Source: an uncultured Opitutales bacterium (GTDB lineage Bacteria; Verrucomicrobiota; Verrucomicrobiia; Opitutales; Intestinicryptomonadaceae). From it: DNA of 64,000 nucleotides. A program made the translations under genes and the position numbers. Below the pieces are notes generated by a model. The model ran no database searches and was not told where the DNA came from. It was given only the letters and a program-made list of their open reading frames with translations. This document shows positions 18,171 to 27,708 of the stretch, piece after piece. The number at the start of each line of letters is the position of its first letter. Position 1 is the first letter of the stretch. Location of the stretch: the NCBI GenBank assembly GCA_944389885.1, contig CALXNZ010000001.1:209233-273232 (forward strand), in the 5' to 3' direction.

Positions 18171-19535
18171 TTAAATCAACCTGTAAGAATTATTGTCGAG
18201 CCTGGCCTGTCCACCCACCTTCTTCTGGCGGCGGATTTTCTCATAGTATTCTTCCTTGAATTTCGATACATTGCTTTGCGTAGGCCATGCAGCGCCTTCG
18301 CCGAGAGCGCAAATCGTCCGGCCGCACATATTGTCGGCCACGCTCTTTAGCAACGCTACGTCTTCCTCGCGCCCCCAGCCCTCGCATATGCGCTTCGTTA
18401 TTCTGGACATCCACATTGTGCCCTCGCGGCACGGCGTGCATTGTCCGCAGCTTTCATGGGCGTAAAACTGGTTGAGATTAGCCAAGGCTTCAACCATATC
18501 CACAGTGTTGTCCATGACTATTATCCCGCACGAGCCTATTGCCGTGCCGCATTTCATAAAGCTGTCGGCATCCAGGGGAATATCCTCAGTACGCACCTCT
18601 TTTTGGGCGCCGTCTTTATCTTTTATTGAGAATTTTTCGTCCCAACGCAAAATTTTCATCGACGAGCCTCCGGGAATCACAGCCTTGAATCTCCTGCCTG
18701 CCAAGGGCCCTCCGCAAAGATCGTAAAGCAATTCTCCAAGAGTGCAGGCTCCGGTTTCGATTTCGTATCTGCCGGGTTTTTGCACGAGGCCGCTCACACC
18801 CCAAATATGGGTTCCCGGATCGAGGGGATTGCCCATCTTTGAAAAAGCTTCGCCTCCCATTTTAAATATTTGAGGAACCCAACAAAGAGTTTCCACGTTG
18901 TTTACGGCAGTAGGACAATCGTATAAGCCCATCACGGCCGGAAAATACGGCGGCTTAATACGAGGATAGGCCCTGTCCCCGGAAAGCGACGACAACAATC
19001 CGGTTTCCTCCCCGCAAACATAGCAGCCCGCTCCGCGCGTGACGGTGATTTCGCAGGAATAATCTGAGCCGCATATATTCTTGCCCACAAAATTTTTCTT
19101 TCGCGCCTCTTCTATGGCGTTCATGAGAATGCGATACCCGTTGATGTATTCCCCCCTTATATATATGAAGGCCTGGGCCGCGTTTATTGCATAAGAGGCG
19201 CACATTATGCCCTCTATTATCTGGTGTGGATCCTGATATATCAGAAGCCTGTCTTTGCAAGTTCCCGGCTCGGACTCGTCGGCATTGCACACCAAGTATA
19301 TTGGCTTTCCGCTCTTGCGGTCGAGAAATTTCCATTTCATTCCGCAGGGAAAACCGGCGCCTCCGCGGCCGCGAAGCTTGGATTTTTCCATCTCCGCGCA
19401 AAGCTCCTCGCGCGGGCGCCTAACGGTCTCCGACAAAATACTGTAGCCGCCGTCAGACAGATATTTGTCTATCGAGGCATTCCAAGCGTCGGCTCCTATA
19501 TGTCTATAAATTATTCTTGTTTCTTTAGCAGCCAT
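18171..19535 (-). CDS. nuoF: NADH-quinone oxidoreductase subunit F
   Basis: A 454-residue NADH- and FMN-binding subunit. GRGGAGFPCGMKW (residues 56-68) is the NADH-binding block and GAGCYVCGEETGLLSSL the FMN-binding block; SCGQCTPCREGTMWM plus the later ICALGEGAAWP supply the four Cys of cluster N3. Length is normal. It lies three bases downstream of nuoE, so the two are probably translationally coupled. Confidence 0.96.
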   Translation of the reverse strand: MAAKETRIIYRHIGADAWNASIDKYLSDGGYSILSETVRRPREELCAEMEKSKLRGRGGAGFPCGMKWKFLDRKSGKPIYLVCNADESEPGTCKDRLLIYQDPHQIIEGIMCASYAINAAQAFIYIRGEYINGYRILMNAIEEARKKNFVGKNICGSDYSCEITVTRGAGCYVCGEETGLLSSLSGDRAYPRIKPPYFPAVMGLYDCPTAVNNVETLCWVPQIFKMGGEAFSKMGNPLDPGTHIWGVSGLVQKPGRYEIETGACTLGELLYDLCGGPLAGRRFKAVIPGGSSMKILRWDEKFSIKDKDGAQKEVRTEDIPLDADSFMKCGTAIGSCGIIVMDNTVDMVEALANLNQFYAHESCGQCTPCREGTMWMSRITKRICEGWGREEDVALLKSVADNMCGRTICALGEGAAWPTQSNVSKFKEEYYEKIRRQKKVGGQARLDNNSYRLI

Positions 19536-19538
19536 TTT

Positions 19539-20090
19539 TCAGCCCATGTAAGAAGGTGAATTGAAATCGTCCCCGCCCTGCGGTTTTTCAGACGCCGATA
19601 CGGGAGCCAGTTCTCCGTCAGCATCAAGTTTCTTTATCTTTTCGACAAATTTTTCGGCGTCCTCCGCGGCCACCTTTTCAAATAGCCTGTCGTTTACCTG
19701 AACATTGGCCCCGTGCGAGCAATTACCAAGGCACTCGACAAATTCTATCGTGTAAATTCCGCGAGTCTCCCCCATGGGGCAGCCTGTAATTCTCGATATT
19801 TCCGTGCCGAGTTTTATGGATCCTGCAAGTGCGCATGAAAGCGTGCGGCACACTTTTATATGTATTCTTCCGCGCGGCTTTTGAGAATACATCGGATAGA
19901 ACGACAACATCCCGTAAACATCTACAGGCTCTATGCCGAGTTTTTTTGCCGCGTAGCATATAGCGGTGTCGTCGAAATACCCGAATTTCTCTTGAATAAG
20001 ATGCATTATCATCATAGCCGCCGAACGCTTCTGCGGATACCGGGCGATTATCTCGTCGCAAGCTATTTCCAATTGACTGTCTATTTCCAT
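19539..20090 (-). CDS. nuoE: NADH-quinone oxidoreductase subunit E
   Basis: A 183-residue thioredoxin-fold subunit carrying cluster N1a. The four ligands are visible: C81 and C86 in CRTLSC, and C120 and C124 in ECLGNCSHG. The helical N-terminal half and the block VYGMLSFYPMY are typical. An acidic, low-complexity tail of about 20 residues extends beyond the usual end. ATAAGG precedes the start on the coding strand. Confidence 0.95.
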   Translation of the reverse strand: MEIDSQLEIACDEIIARYPQKRSAAMMIMHLIQEKFGYFDDTAICYAAKKLGIEPVDVYGMLSFYPMYSQKPRGRIHIKVCRTLSCALAGSIKLGTEISRITGCPMGETRGIYTIEFVECLGNCSHGANVQVNDRLFEKVAAEDAEKFVEKIKKLDADGELAPVSASEKPQGGDDFNSPSYMG

Positions 20091-20099
20091 AAAAAAGCC

Positions 20100-21317
20100 T
20101 TATCTATCGCATTCACCCAATACGAAATCCATTGAACCCAATATGATAGGGATATCGCTCATATGGTGTCCGGGTAGGATTTCCTGCATCGCGCTCAACG
20201 TTATGAAAGAGGGGGCCCTTATCTTAACTCTGTATGGAACTCCGCCGCCCATGCTCATTATGTAAAAACCAAGAGCACCCTTGGGGTTGTCCGCCTCAAA
20301 ATAGGCCTCTCCTCTGGGAATCGCGGGGCCCTGGGTCACTACGACAAAATTGTTTATGAGATCCTCCATGTTGCGCAAGACCTTGTCTTTTTCGGGAGGA
20401 ACTATGCGGTGGTCGTCTATGTTGATTTTTCCGTCGGGCATCTTTTCTATCGCCTGGCGAATTATGCGTATGCTTTGGCGCAGCTCCTCTATGCGGACCA
20501 ACCATCTGTCGTAGGCGTCTCCTCGAGCCCCTATGGCTACGTCGAATTCATAGTTATCGTATCCCAGGTACGGGCAATCTTTGCGCAAGTCTGTGGCGAC
20601 TCCGCTCCCGCGCAAGTTTGGCCCGGTCAGGCCCCATTGCATGGCTTGTTCGGGGGTTATGATTCCTATGCCCTCGGTTCTGTCTACAAATATTCTGTTT
20701 CGAGTTATCAATTTGTCGATTTCGTCGAGAGCCGGGAGAAACTGGTTGGCGAATTTATTGACGTTGCCCAACCAAGATTCGGGAATATCGCGGCGCATTC
20801 CCCCCACCCGCGCAAAGGAGTTTGTGAGGCGCGCTCCGGTAAGCTCCTCAAACAGAGTCATTAATTTTTCTCGCTGCGTATAGCAGTACATGAACACCGT
20901 CCACCCTCCTGCGTCCATTCCGTACGCCGCCAGACCCACGAGATGGCTGGCTATTCTGGAGAGTTCGCAGCATATGACGCGCAGGGCCTTGCATCTTTCG
21001 GTGACGTCTATTCCCGCTATTTTCTCCACGCATTGCACAAACGCTATGTTGTTGCACATGGGGGCGAGATAGTCGAGCCTGTCGGTAAAGGGCACGAACT
21101 GGTTATAGGTCATATTTTCCGCCAGTTTTTCCTGCCCCCTATGGAGCTGCCCGACAATCGGATCGCAGCGCGTCACCATGTCTCCGTCGAGCTCTATTTT
21201 TAATCGCAGAACGCCGTGGGTGGCCGGATGCGACGGGCCGAGGTTGACTATCATTTTTTCGCCTATCCTATTGTCTCCAAGTCCGGCAGGTTCGGGATAT
21301 GTAAATTCTTTTTCCAT
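20100..21317 (-). CDS. nuoD: NADH-quinone oxidoreductase subunit D
   Basis: A 405-residue quinone-site subunit (49 kDa type, related to hydrogenase large subunits). Blocks seen: NLGPSHPATHGVLRL with the quinone-loop His, HRGQEKLAENMTYNQ with the usual active-site Tyr following, and the C-terminal MQEILPGHHMSDIPIILGSMDFVLGECDR. The hydrogenase metal cysteines are absent, as expected. nuoC and nuoD are separate genes here, not fused. Confidence 0.96.
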   Translation of the reverse strand: MEKEFTYPEPAGLGDNRIGEKMIVNLGPSHPATHGVLRLKIELDGDMVTRCDPIVGQLHRGQEKLAENMTYNQFVPFTDRLDYLAPMCNNIAFVQCVEKIAGIDVTERCKALRVICCELSRIASHLVGLAAYGMDAGGWTVFMYCYTQREKLMTLFEELTGARLTNSFARVGGMRRDIPESWLGNVNKFANQFLPALDEIDKLITRNRIFVDRTEGIGIITPEQAMQWGLTGPNLRGSGVATDLRKDCPYLGYDNYEFDVAIGARGDAYDRWLVRIEELRQSIRIIRQAIEKMPDGKINIDDHRIVPPEKDKVLRNMEDLINNFVVVTQGPAIPRGEAYFEADNPKGALGFYIMSMGGGVPYRVKIRAPSFITLSAMQEILPGHHMSDIPIILGSMDFVLGECDR

Positions 21318-21326
21318 TTTTCAGCC

Positions 21327-21938
21327 TCAAATATTATCCGATTCTCCGGTTTGCACTTGCATTGACCGCGGTTCTCGCCCACACGAAAATTTAGTTCCGG
21401 AGGACGGCGAATGGAATGGCCCGCCGGATTCCGGAGCCGGAACTACGCGGGTGGCATCTTCGTTCCCGGCAAAAGTATCCGGAAGCGGGGCCTCCTTGCC
21501 CGCCAGCGGAAAATCTTTTCTCAAGGGATGCCACGGATACGAATCCCACATTAAAATCCTCGCCAAGCGCGGGTGCCCGTCAAAAACTATTCCCATGAGG
21601 TCGTAAGCCTCGCGCTCCAACCAATCGGCGCCTTTGTAAACTCCAGTTAGGGAATTTATGTGCGGAGACTCCGCGCTTTCGCACATGCAAACAAGCCTTA
21701 CATATTTTTTCTTTGTATGTGAAAATAAATGATATACTACTCCAAAGCGGCATTTTGCCAAATCAGGCCCCATATCCACGGCGGCCAAATCGGTGAGCGA
21801 CTGACATTCAAACTCCCTTTTCAACTTTAGGGCAGCCTCAACAATGCGGTCGGCGGGGCAATCGAAAGCTACTATCCCGTCCGAAGACGGGCGGACTTTT
21901 AAGAAGTCCATTTCAGAAAGGATTTTTTCGCTGTTCAT
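21327..21938 (-). CDS. nuoC: NADH-quinone oxidoreductase subunit C
   Basis: A 203-residue subunit (30 kDa type). The signature block is WLEREAYDLMGIVFDGHPRLARILMWDSYPWHPLRKDFPL, near residues 107-146. The last 40 residues are Pro/Ser-rich and not part of the conserved fold. It lies between nuoB and nuoD with gaps of seven and nine bases. Confidence 0.95.
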   Translation of the reverse strand: MNSEKILSEMDFLKVRPSSDGIVAFDCPADRIVEAALKLKREFECQSLTDLAAVDMGPDLAKCRFGVVYHLFSHTKKKYVRLVCMCESAESPHINSLTGVYKGADWLEREAYDLMGIVFDGHPRLARILMWDSYPWHPLRKDFPLAGKEAPLPDTFAGNEDATRVVPAPESGGPFHSPSSGTKFSCGREPRSMQVQTGESDNI

Positions 21939-21945
21939 TTCCGTT

Positions 21946-22458
21946 CTATTTTTTAGGAAGGAACAACCCTTTTGCGGAATGTTCCTTGCGAATCTGGTTT
22001 TGAAGTGTCATGAGGGCGTCCAGCAGGGCTTCAGGGCGCACAGGGCAACCGCTCACATAAACATCTACCGGTATAATTTTATCAACTCCCTGCAATACGG
22101 AATAAGTTCTGAACATTCCGCCCGTGGAAGCGCAAGCCCCCATGGCTATCACCCATTTAGGCGACGGCATTTGATCGTAAACCCTGCGTATTGCTCCGGC
22201 CATCTTGTATGTGACAGTCCCCGCGACTATCATACAATCGCTTTGGCGCGGAGAAAAGCGCATTACCTCCGATCCAAATCTGGCGATATCAAAGCGCGAG
22301 CCGCCTGCGGCCATAAGTTCAATAGCGCAACATGCCAATCCCATAGGCTGAGGCCATATCGAGTTGGCTCTGACCCAATTTATCACGGCATCGAGTTTGG
22401 AGAACACGAAGCCTTGTTCGTTGGCGCAGTTTAAATTTGTTTTTTGAATTTCGTCCAT
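21946..22458 (-). CDS. nuoB: NADH-quinone oxidoreductase subunit B
   Basis: A 170-residue peripheral-arm subunit carrying cluster N2. Ligands are visible: C43-C44 (the tandem pair in [11 protein letters not shown]), C109 (GACASTGG) and C138 ([12 protein letters not shown]). The ATG at 22458 starts 16 bases after the preceding stop; a longer reading to 22494 would overlap the upstream gene. nuoA, which normally precedes nuoB, is not present upstream. Confidence 0.95.
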   Translation of the reverse strand: MDEIQKTNLNCANEQGFVFSKLDAVINWVRANSIWPQPMGLACCAIELMAAGGSRFDIARFGSEVMRFSPRQSDCMIVAGTVTYKMAGAIRRVYDQMPSPKWVIAMGACASTGGMFRTYSVLQGVDKIIPVDVYVSGCPVRPEALLDALMTLQNQIRKEHSAKGLFLPKK

Positions 22459-22474
22459 TTGGGTAATTTTAAAT

Positions 22475-23815
22475 TTATCTGGGGAACATCGCACCTTTAT
22501 TGCGGACTACAAAGTCGAAATTTATGCGCGCGTGTTCCTTGCCGTCAAGCGATATTACTGCGCTTTCCGGAAGCTTGTACATTTCGCCGCCCATATTGTA
22601 GTCGCCATAAACTATTTCCACCTTTCTGCCGCCAAGCGACATTTCTAAAGCCGACAACAGAGCGGTTTTCGAATCAAAATAATATTTTACAACGACTCCA
22701 TTAGATTCAGTTGCCACAAGCACATCGCATTTATCGCCTTTGTATTCTACATTCCCTTCATACGCCAAGTTATAAGGCAAATCCGGCGATATTTGTTCAA
22801 AGCTTACAAAGGCTTTTGAAAAAAGCCTGCTGTCAAATTCCATATAAGCTCTTGATACAAGAGCGTCAACACCTGAAAGTTTCGACTTCCTGCCGGATAT
22901 AGTGCCGTCGAACAGCTCTTCCACATTTCCGTTTAACTCGTTTATAAAATAAGACTTTGTTTCTTTGTCGTTTCCGAATTTTAGAAATGTTGCATAACCG
23001 GGCTTTTTTATACAATAAAAAGTTTTGGAATCCTTGCCCATGTGTATGGAACCCTTCATTAGAAAGTCCCTCGTATTGGAGATGTCGTCCAAATTCCCGC
23101 AGGCATCATAATAGCGCCGGATTGTTTCGTTGGCCTCGGTTTTGGGAAGCTTCCATAAGCGCGCGCTGCTCATCTCCGACAAGTTCTTTTCGTCGAACTC
23201 TTCTTTGGCAGAAAGCTCGCTCTTAGTCATATCGGCATAATAGTAGCAAATAATTCCCACACATACCGCTATGAGAAGTCCAAGTATTAAAACTGTATAA
23301 AGTATTTTAAAAAACAGCCCAAAAGTTGACGCTACATTTTCTTTTCCTATGTTTGCGGCGGCTTTCCGTTCCCCTTCAAACTGGATTTTATCAAGAGTTT
23401 TGTCCTTCGATATTTTAGAAGAATCTATTCGCTTTATATTAGGGGCTTTTCCCCTTGAAAATCTATCTACTGGAGGAACGGCAATGTAGTCACGCCTGCC
23501 ATCGCCATTTAAATTTTCTTCATCAGACTCATTTTCAGAAGGTATTGCGAATTGCCCTTGGGGCACTCCATACGGCGGAATCCTTCCCGGGGGTGGGAAC
23601 GGCCTCCAACCCAGTGGCGGCGGCGGAAATGGCATACCCGGCGGCGGCGGAAATGGTAAATTGGGAGGAGGCGGATAGCCTGCAAAAGGCGGAATAAACT
23701 CAGATTCATCGACAACCTCCTCAACTTCGTCGTCTTTACGAAGTTCTCCATCGCCGGCGCTACCAAGATTTTCATTTCCTGACACCAACTTTGAGTTGTC
23801 CTCATCGGGAAACAT
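22475..23815 (-). CDS. Proline-rich single-pass membrane protein with LolA-like C-terminal domain
   Basis: About 446 residues from the ATG at 23815 (a TTG at 23851 is an alternative). The N-terminal third is acidic, then extremely proline-rich with repeated FPPPP and PFPPP units (about residues 45-90), and is probably cytoplasmic and disordered. One hydrophobic helix ([20 protein letters not shown]) follows. The C-terminal 250 residues are a beta-rich extracytoplasmic domain with lines like [15 protein letters not shown] and [17 protein letters not shown], resembling the LolA/lipoprotein-sorting fold (inference). It is 16 bases upstream of nuoB and probably heads the operon. It has a single membrane helix and does not resemble NuoA, which has three. 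Function unknown. Confidence 0.6.
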   Translation of the reverse strand: MFPDEDNSKLVSGNENLGSAGDGELRKDDEVEEVVDESEFIPPFAGYPPPPNLPFPPPPGMPFPPPPLGWRPFPPPGRIPPYGVPQGQFAIPSENESDEENLNGDGRRDYIAVPPVDRFSRGKAPNIKRIDSSKISKDKTLDKIQFEGERKAAANIGKENVASTFGLFFKILYTVLILGLLIAVCVGIICYYYADMTKSELSAKEEFDEKNLSEMSSARLWKLPKTEANETIRRYYDACGNLDDISNTRDFLMKGSIHMGKDSKTFYCIKKPGYATFLKFGNDKETKSYFINELNGNVEELFDGTISGRKSKLSGVDALVSRAYMEFDSRLFSKAFVSFEQISPDLPYNLAYEGNVEYKGDKCDVLVATESNGVVVKYYFDSKTALLSALEMSLGGRKVEIVYGDYNMGGEMYKLPESAVISLDGKEHARINFDFVVRNKGAMFPR

Positions 23816-24164
23816 ATGAAAGCAGAATGGCACGCCTTCAAGGCATTTCAAGATAAAAAACAGCCCTTTCGAGATGAAAAAATTTACATTTCTTTTTAAT
23901 ATAAAACCCTCTTTTGAAATATTTATTTGCCACTCCAGAAATTTGACATGAAATTTATATCAATCCATATGCTAATAAATTATAAAAATAACATTTTCCA
24001 ATCCACCCATCTTATCCACTCCTGCAGGAAAAACTTAAAAAAACTTATTCGGATTGCTTCTTAAATGGCAGAAACCGAACCATAAATACTTTAATATCAT
24101 GCTCCGAATACTGTACGAATTGTACTAATTTATATGCAAATTTTAGACTAAAAGCTTTAAAATT
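23816..24164 (-). other. AT-rich intergenic region upstream of the nuo operon
   Basis: 349 bases with no gene. The nuo-operon promoter should lie here. A TATAAT in the operon's direction occurs at 23979-23984, but no good -35 partner is seen 16-18 bases away. No hairpin terminator for folC is apparent. Confidence 0.5.
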
Positions 24165-25490
24165 TTAATAAGGCCTATCTTGCAATCCGTCAGAAATTTT
24201 ACCTTTAATCAGCGCAAGTATTTCTCCGCACAAATATATGCTCCCTGTGCAAACTAAAGTTTTAAACTCGCTATTAATTAACGAACGGCAACCATATCCA
24301 AAAAGCTCTTCAACAGTAGAATCCTCTATGGGAATATCGCAAGAGCCAATAATCCCGCGCAATTCTTTCGCGCTGAGAGCCCTTGGTTCTTTAGGTTCCA
24401 AGAGAAAGATTTTGGACGCATATTTTTTTACCACATCAAGAATAGGTTTAGCCCTTTCAATTCCTAAAACCCCCAAAGCGATTGCGGGCTTTGGATTTGA
24501 AGCGCAAAACGAGGACAGATTAGAATCTAAAACCCTCGCGCATTCCTCATTATGGGAGGCGTCCAATATTATTTTTTTCCCTCCTGGAATGGGCACGGTT
24601 TGCCATCTGGCGTCCCAGTTTACAGACAAGAGGCCGCGCCTTATAATTTTCTCCGTAATTCCGCTGAAAATCTTAGGGGCGGCACCACTTTCCGCCCTTC
24701 CCTTCAGAAGGCGAGCCGCGACAAACGCCATAGCCGCATTTCGGCGCTGAAATTCCCCATAAAGAGAAGTTCTTGGCAACCCTTTACCATAAAATATTTC
24801 CGGAATTTTATAGACTTTAGAATTTCGCTGCCCGGCTACATTTTCGACTGTTCTCATAGCCTCGTCTGGAAGCCAACCGCATAATACCGGTACCCCAGAT
24901 TTTATTATACCGGCTTTTTCCGACGCAATTTTTTCATAGGTATCTCCCAACAACTGGGTATGGTCAAAGCCTATAGAGGTTATCGCGCAAAGCTCCGGAC
25001 GAGTTAGAATATTTGTCGAATCGAGCCTTCCTCCGAGGCCAACTTCTATTACGGCGCAATCCACGCGGCTTTCAAAAAATTCCAAAAACGCCAAAGCCGT
25101 CATGTACTCAAAAAAAGAAGGATAATTTTCCGTATCCGACGGATTAAATTCCGCGTCAACTATGTCGCGTATTCTTTTTACAAGGGCTAAAAGCCTGCCC
25201 TTGGACACGGGAACCCTATCCACCTGAACGCGCTCTCCCAAATATACGAGATGAGGAGAAGTAAACATTCCCGTTTTTAATCCCGAGTTTCTCAATATAG
25301 ACTCGACCATTGCGGCGGTTGATCCTTTGCCGTTTGTTCCGGCTATATGGATTGTCGGATATTTTTCTTGCGGATTTCCCAATGCGGCCATTATGCGCCG
25401 CATTCTGTCCAAAGAATATTTGGAGCCTGCATTGCGGAGCTTGTACAGGAATGCTTCCGTCTCTTCAAAAGATGTAGGGCTATTGCGCAT
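24165..25490 (-). CDS. folC: Bifunctional folylpolyglutamate synthase / dihydrofolate synthase
   Basis: A 441-residue Mur-ligase-family enzyme that adds glutamate to dihydropteroate and folates in the cytoplasm. Seen: the ATP loop AGTNGKGSTAAMVES (about residues 50-64), TSPHLVYLGERVQVDRVPVS, EVGLGGRLDSTN, SIGFDHTQLLGDT followed by EKAGIIK (the carbamylated-Lys region), and DASHNEECARVL. The ATG at 25490 is used because a longer reading runs into the tRNA gene upstream. Confidence 0.94.
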   Translation of the reverse strand: MRNSPTSFEETEAFLYKLRNAGSKYSLDRMRRIMAALGNPQEKYPTIHIAGTNGKGSTAAMVESILRNSGLKTGMFTSPHLVYLGERVQVDRVPVSKGRLLALVKRIRDIVDAEFNPSDTENYPSFFEYMTALAFLEFFESRVDCAVIEVGLGGRLDSTNILTRPELCAITSIGFDHTQLLGDTYEKIASEKAGIIKSGVPVLCGWLPDEAMRTVENVAGQRNSKVYKIPEIFYGKGLPRTSLYGEFQRRNAAMAFVAARLLKGRAESGAAPKIFSGITEKIIRRGLLSVNWDARWQTVPIPGGKKIILDASHNEECARVLDSNLSSFCASNPKPAIALGVLGIERAKPILDVVKKYASKIFLLEPKEPRALSAKELRGIIGSCDIPIEDSTVEELFGYGCRSLINSEFKTLVCTGSIYLCGEILALIKGKISDGLQDRPY

Positions 25491-25548
25491 TTGCGGACAT
25501 AAAAATAAAAGCCGCCACAGACGTTTAATCTCTCGCGGCTTTAGAATA

Positions 25549-25623
25549 TCGGGCGGGTGGGATTCGAACCCACGACCCTCTGGTCCCAAACCAGATGCGC
25601 TAGCCAGGCTGCGCTACCACCCG
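25549..25623 (-). tRNA. tRNA-Pro (TGG)
   Basis: A 75-base cloverleaf on the minus strand. Acceptor CGGGTGG pairs with CCGCCCG (one G-T pair), with discriminator A at 25549. The anticodon arm is TCTGG-TTTGGGA-CCAGA with anticodon TGG, and the T arm is GTGGG-TTCGAAT-CCCAC. The 3' CCA is not encoded (TAT follows). folC starts 58 bases downstream. Confidence 0.96.
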
Positions 25624-25860
25624 TAATTTGCCGTATGAAAGTGTCCCAATATACGAAACTGTCAATTCTTATTTTGAAAAATAAAGCCATATTTCCAATT
25701 TAGTGAAAAAGATTCGCAATGTGTATTTCAGACAATACGCCCAACATGCTTCATCAATACTGAAACTCAATCAGCCAAAATTCCACTTCTGACTTGTAAG
25801 CTATATTGTGCCAAAAAGATTTCCCAAACAGCAAATACCTCTATCCAAATCATAATTGTG

Positions 25861-25900
25861 AAAATAAAAAATTCGGACACACCAGCCAAAGTGTGTCCGA
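25861..25900 (-). terminator. Rho-independent terminator after the PEP-CTERM gene
   Basis: A perfect 10-base-pair stem, TCGGACACAC (25873-25882) with GTGTGTCCGA (25891-25900), has an 8-base loop. Read on the minus strand it is followed by a T-rich tract, fitting termination of the gene ending at 25934. The rest of 25624-25860 shows no gene or clear signal. Confidence 0.85.
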
Positions 25901-25933
25901 AAACTATTTTAAACTCTTGCGGTATGCGCTACC

Positions 25934-27571
25934 TTATTTGCGGCGCCTAATTGCATATCCCAGAGCGAATATTCCGAAGAAAACCGCAAATACGGAGGGC
26001 TCGGGAATAACCTGGGTTGCGCGCAACCAACCGTCCGTATCCACATAAAAATCCTCCCAGCCGTTTGACGAGAAGGATTTTGCAATCCAGTGAACAGCGT
26101 CGGCCATAGACGAAGCATCTTTTACGAAAGTCGAATCCGTAAATTTTATAGACGAGGTCACACCGTTGTCAAAGAAGTCGGTCAATATGAAATTTATATT
26201 TTTATCATAGTAATTTGAACCGCCACCGCCGACAATAGAACCAAGAGTCAAGATTGATCCGTTTTTAAAATTTATATTTACGTCAACCGAATTTTCTCCG
26301 AGAGCTACATCCCAGAAGTGAAAATCTTGCACAGTGGAATCTGCGCCAATATTAATATTGTAAGACACATTATTAGCAATAAATGTCGGGGATACTTTTT
26401 CCGCGACTCCCGATTGGTTTAAAGTCAATGTAGCGCCGTCTCCGCTGAACTTTATTCTCCGAACATTTACGTTTTCAAGAGAACCTTCCGCATATTCAAG
26501 AGTGGCATTTCCATTTATCACTATATGGCATTCTGCAGCAGAGTTTACCTCCTCTACCACGATTTGGCCTCCGGCATTGACGACAATTTTTCCGCCAGCA
26601 GTGACATTCAAGAAATCTTGGTTAACCTGCGTGCTTGCCGTGTGGTATTTAAACGTTCCGGATATGTTCATATTATAAGCCTCAGACGCCAAATATGTAG
26701 TAGTATCGGCAATATTCTGGTTTATTTGTATAGTTCCTCCGTTATAAATGTTTACTGTTGAGTTCGCATTCGAATTTGCCGAAAGTTTTCCGGTTGCATT
26801 TAAAGTTCCGTAAACGTCAAGATTGCAAGAAGTCGCTAAATATACGCCTCCATTAACTTCCATCGTCGCAGCGGAGTTATCTTTAGAGCCGATTTCAAGG
26901 GTAAGCGGGATTAATATTGTGGTCCACACATCTTTAGTTCTATCTGGATCTTCAGGGGTAGGATCAGGTATAGTTTTAGTGTCAGTCTTGGAAGACATAG
27001 ACAGATCACCTGCCGTAGTTGCCTTATTGAGTATTGCTATTCTAAAATCCGCATTGCGGCCTATTTCCCCATCTGAATGAACATTATTATATGCTAAGTC
27101 GTAAGTTCTGAAAGATATTGAATTCCCCGAGAATGCGGTTTCTCCCAAGAATTTAATTGTGTATTTTGCATCTTTAGAGCCTGTCGAATTTCCGCCAACC
27201 GAGGTATTAACATCTAAAAGTTCACCTGTAAAATTCACGTTGCAATCAAAAGCTATGCTGTAATCCACAGCTTTCTCGGGACATTCAAACGCCGTACCAA
27301 GATATTTAAAGGTAAATGTAGTATCGGGATATCCTTCAAACGTGAAATTTGTAGTGCTATAATTGCCTGTAATATTCCCTGCGGAATAATCTTTATCAAG
27401 GATAAGAGTCCCATATCTTGCCGTGACAAAGTCTGATCCCTCAGGCAGAACTTCGCCATTACTCCAAGTTGAAGGGTCGGACCAAACTCCACCCCCATTG
27501 ACAACATCTACGCCAAATACGCATGATATAGAAGACAAACAAGCTATTGTTGAGGCTAAAAACTTTTTCAT
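25934..27571 (-). CDS. PEP-CTERM beta-helix surface protein
   Basis: About 545 residues. An N-terminal signal peptide (KKFLASTIACLSSISCVFG) leads into a Ser/Thr/Asn-rich repetitive region beginning GGVWSDPSTWSNGE. Many short lines such as LNVTAGGKIVVNAGGQIVV suggest a right-handed beta-helix of the autotransporter passenger type. The C-terminus is a textbook PEP-CTERM anchor: IPEPSVFAVFFGIFALGYAIRRRK, with PEP, a hydrophobic helix and an Arg/Lys tail. Exosortase is expected to process this signal during export and surface attachment; no exosortase gene is in the window. The longer start at 27589 is less likely. Ligand or role unknown. Confidence 0.88.
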   Translation of the reverse strand: MKKFLASTIACLSSISCVFGVDVVNGGGVWSDPSTWSNGEVLPEGSDFVTARYGTLILDKDYSAGNITGNYSTTNFTFEGYPDTTFTFKYLGTAFECPEKAVDYSIAFDCNVNFTGELLDVNTSVGGNSTGSKDAKYTIKFLGETAFSGNSISFRTYDLAYNNVHSDGEIGRNADFRIAILNKATTAGDLSMSSKTDTKTIPDPTPEDPDRTKDVWTTILIPLTLEIGSKDNSAATMEVNGGVYLATSCNLDVYGTLNATGKLSANSNANSTVNIYNGGTIQINQNIADTTTYLASEAYNMNISGTFKYHTASTQVNQDFLNVTAGGKIVVNAGGQIVVEEVNSAAECHIVINGNATLEYAEGSLENVNVRRIKFSGDGATLTLNQSGVAEKVSPTFIANNVSYNINIGADSTVQDFHFWDVALGENSVDVNINFKNGSILTLGSIVGGGGSNYYDKNINFILTDFFDNGVTSSIKFTDSTFVKDASSMADAVHWIAKSFSSNGWEDFYVDTDGWLRATQVIPEPSVFAVFFGIFALGYAIRRRK

Positions 27572-27614
27572 AATTTGATTAGTTTTCAATTTTAAGAGGC
27601 CGTTTTATAATCAA

Positions 27615-27643
27615 CTTATTAACTAATTTATGACTTATGTCAA
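27615..27643 (-). promoter_or_regulatory. Candidate promoter of the PEP-CTERM gene
   Basis: On the minus strand, a perfect TTGACA (27638-27643) is followed after 17 bases by AATAAG (27615-27620), which matches the -10 consensus in four of six positions. The start codon is about 45 bases further on. Confidence 0.4.
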
Positions 27644-27708
27644 GAGTCTTAACACAAGGAAATTATAACAAATAGCATAAGATACTAAAAAAAGTCGCCG
27701 CTATGATT

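Noticed and set aside
22475..23815. The gene before nuoB as a divergent nuoA
   Set aside because: It has only one membrane helix, is far too long, and its C-terminal part is a soluble beta-rich domain.
25327..25626. Plus-strand open frame covering folC 5' end and the tRNA-Pro gene
   Set aside because: It runs antisense through a tRNA, a well-known source of false calls.
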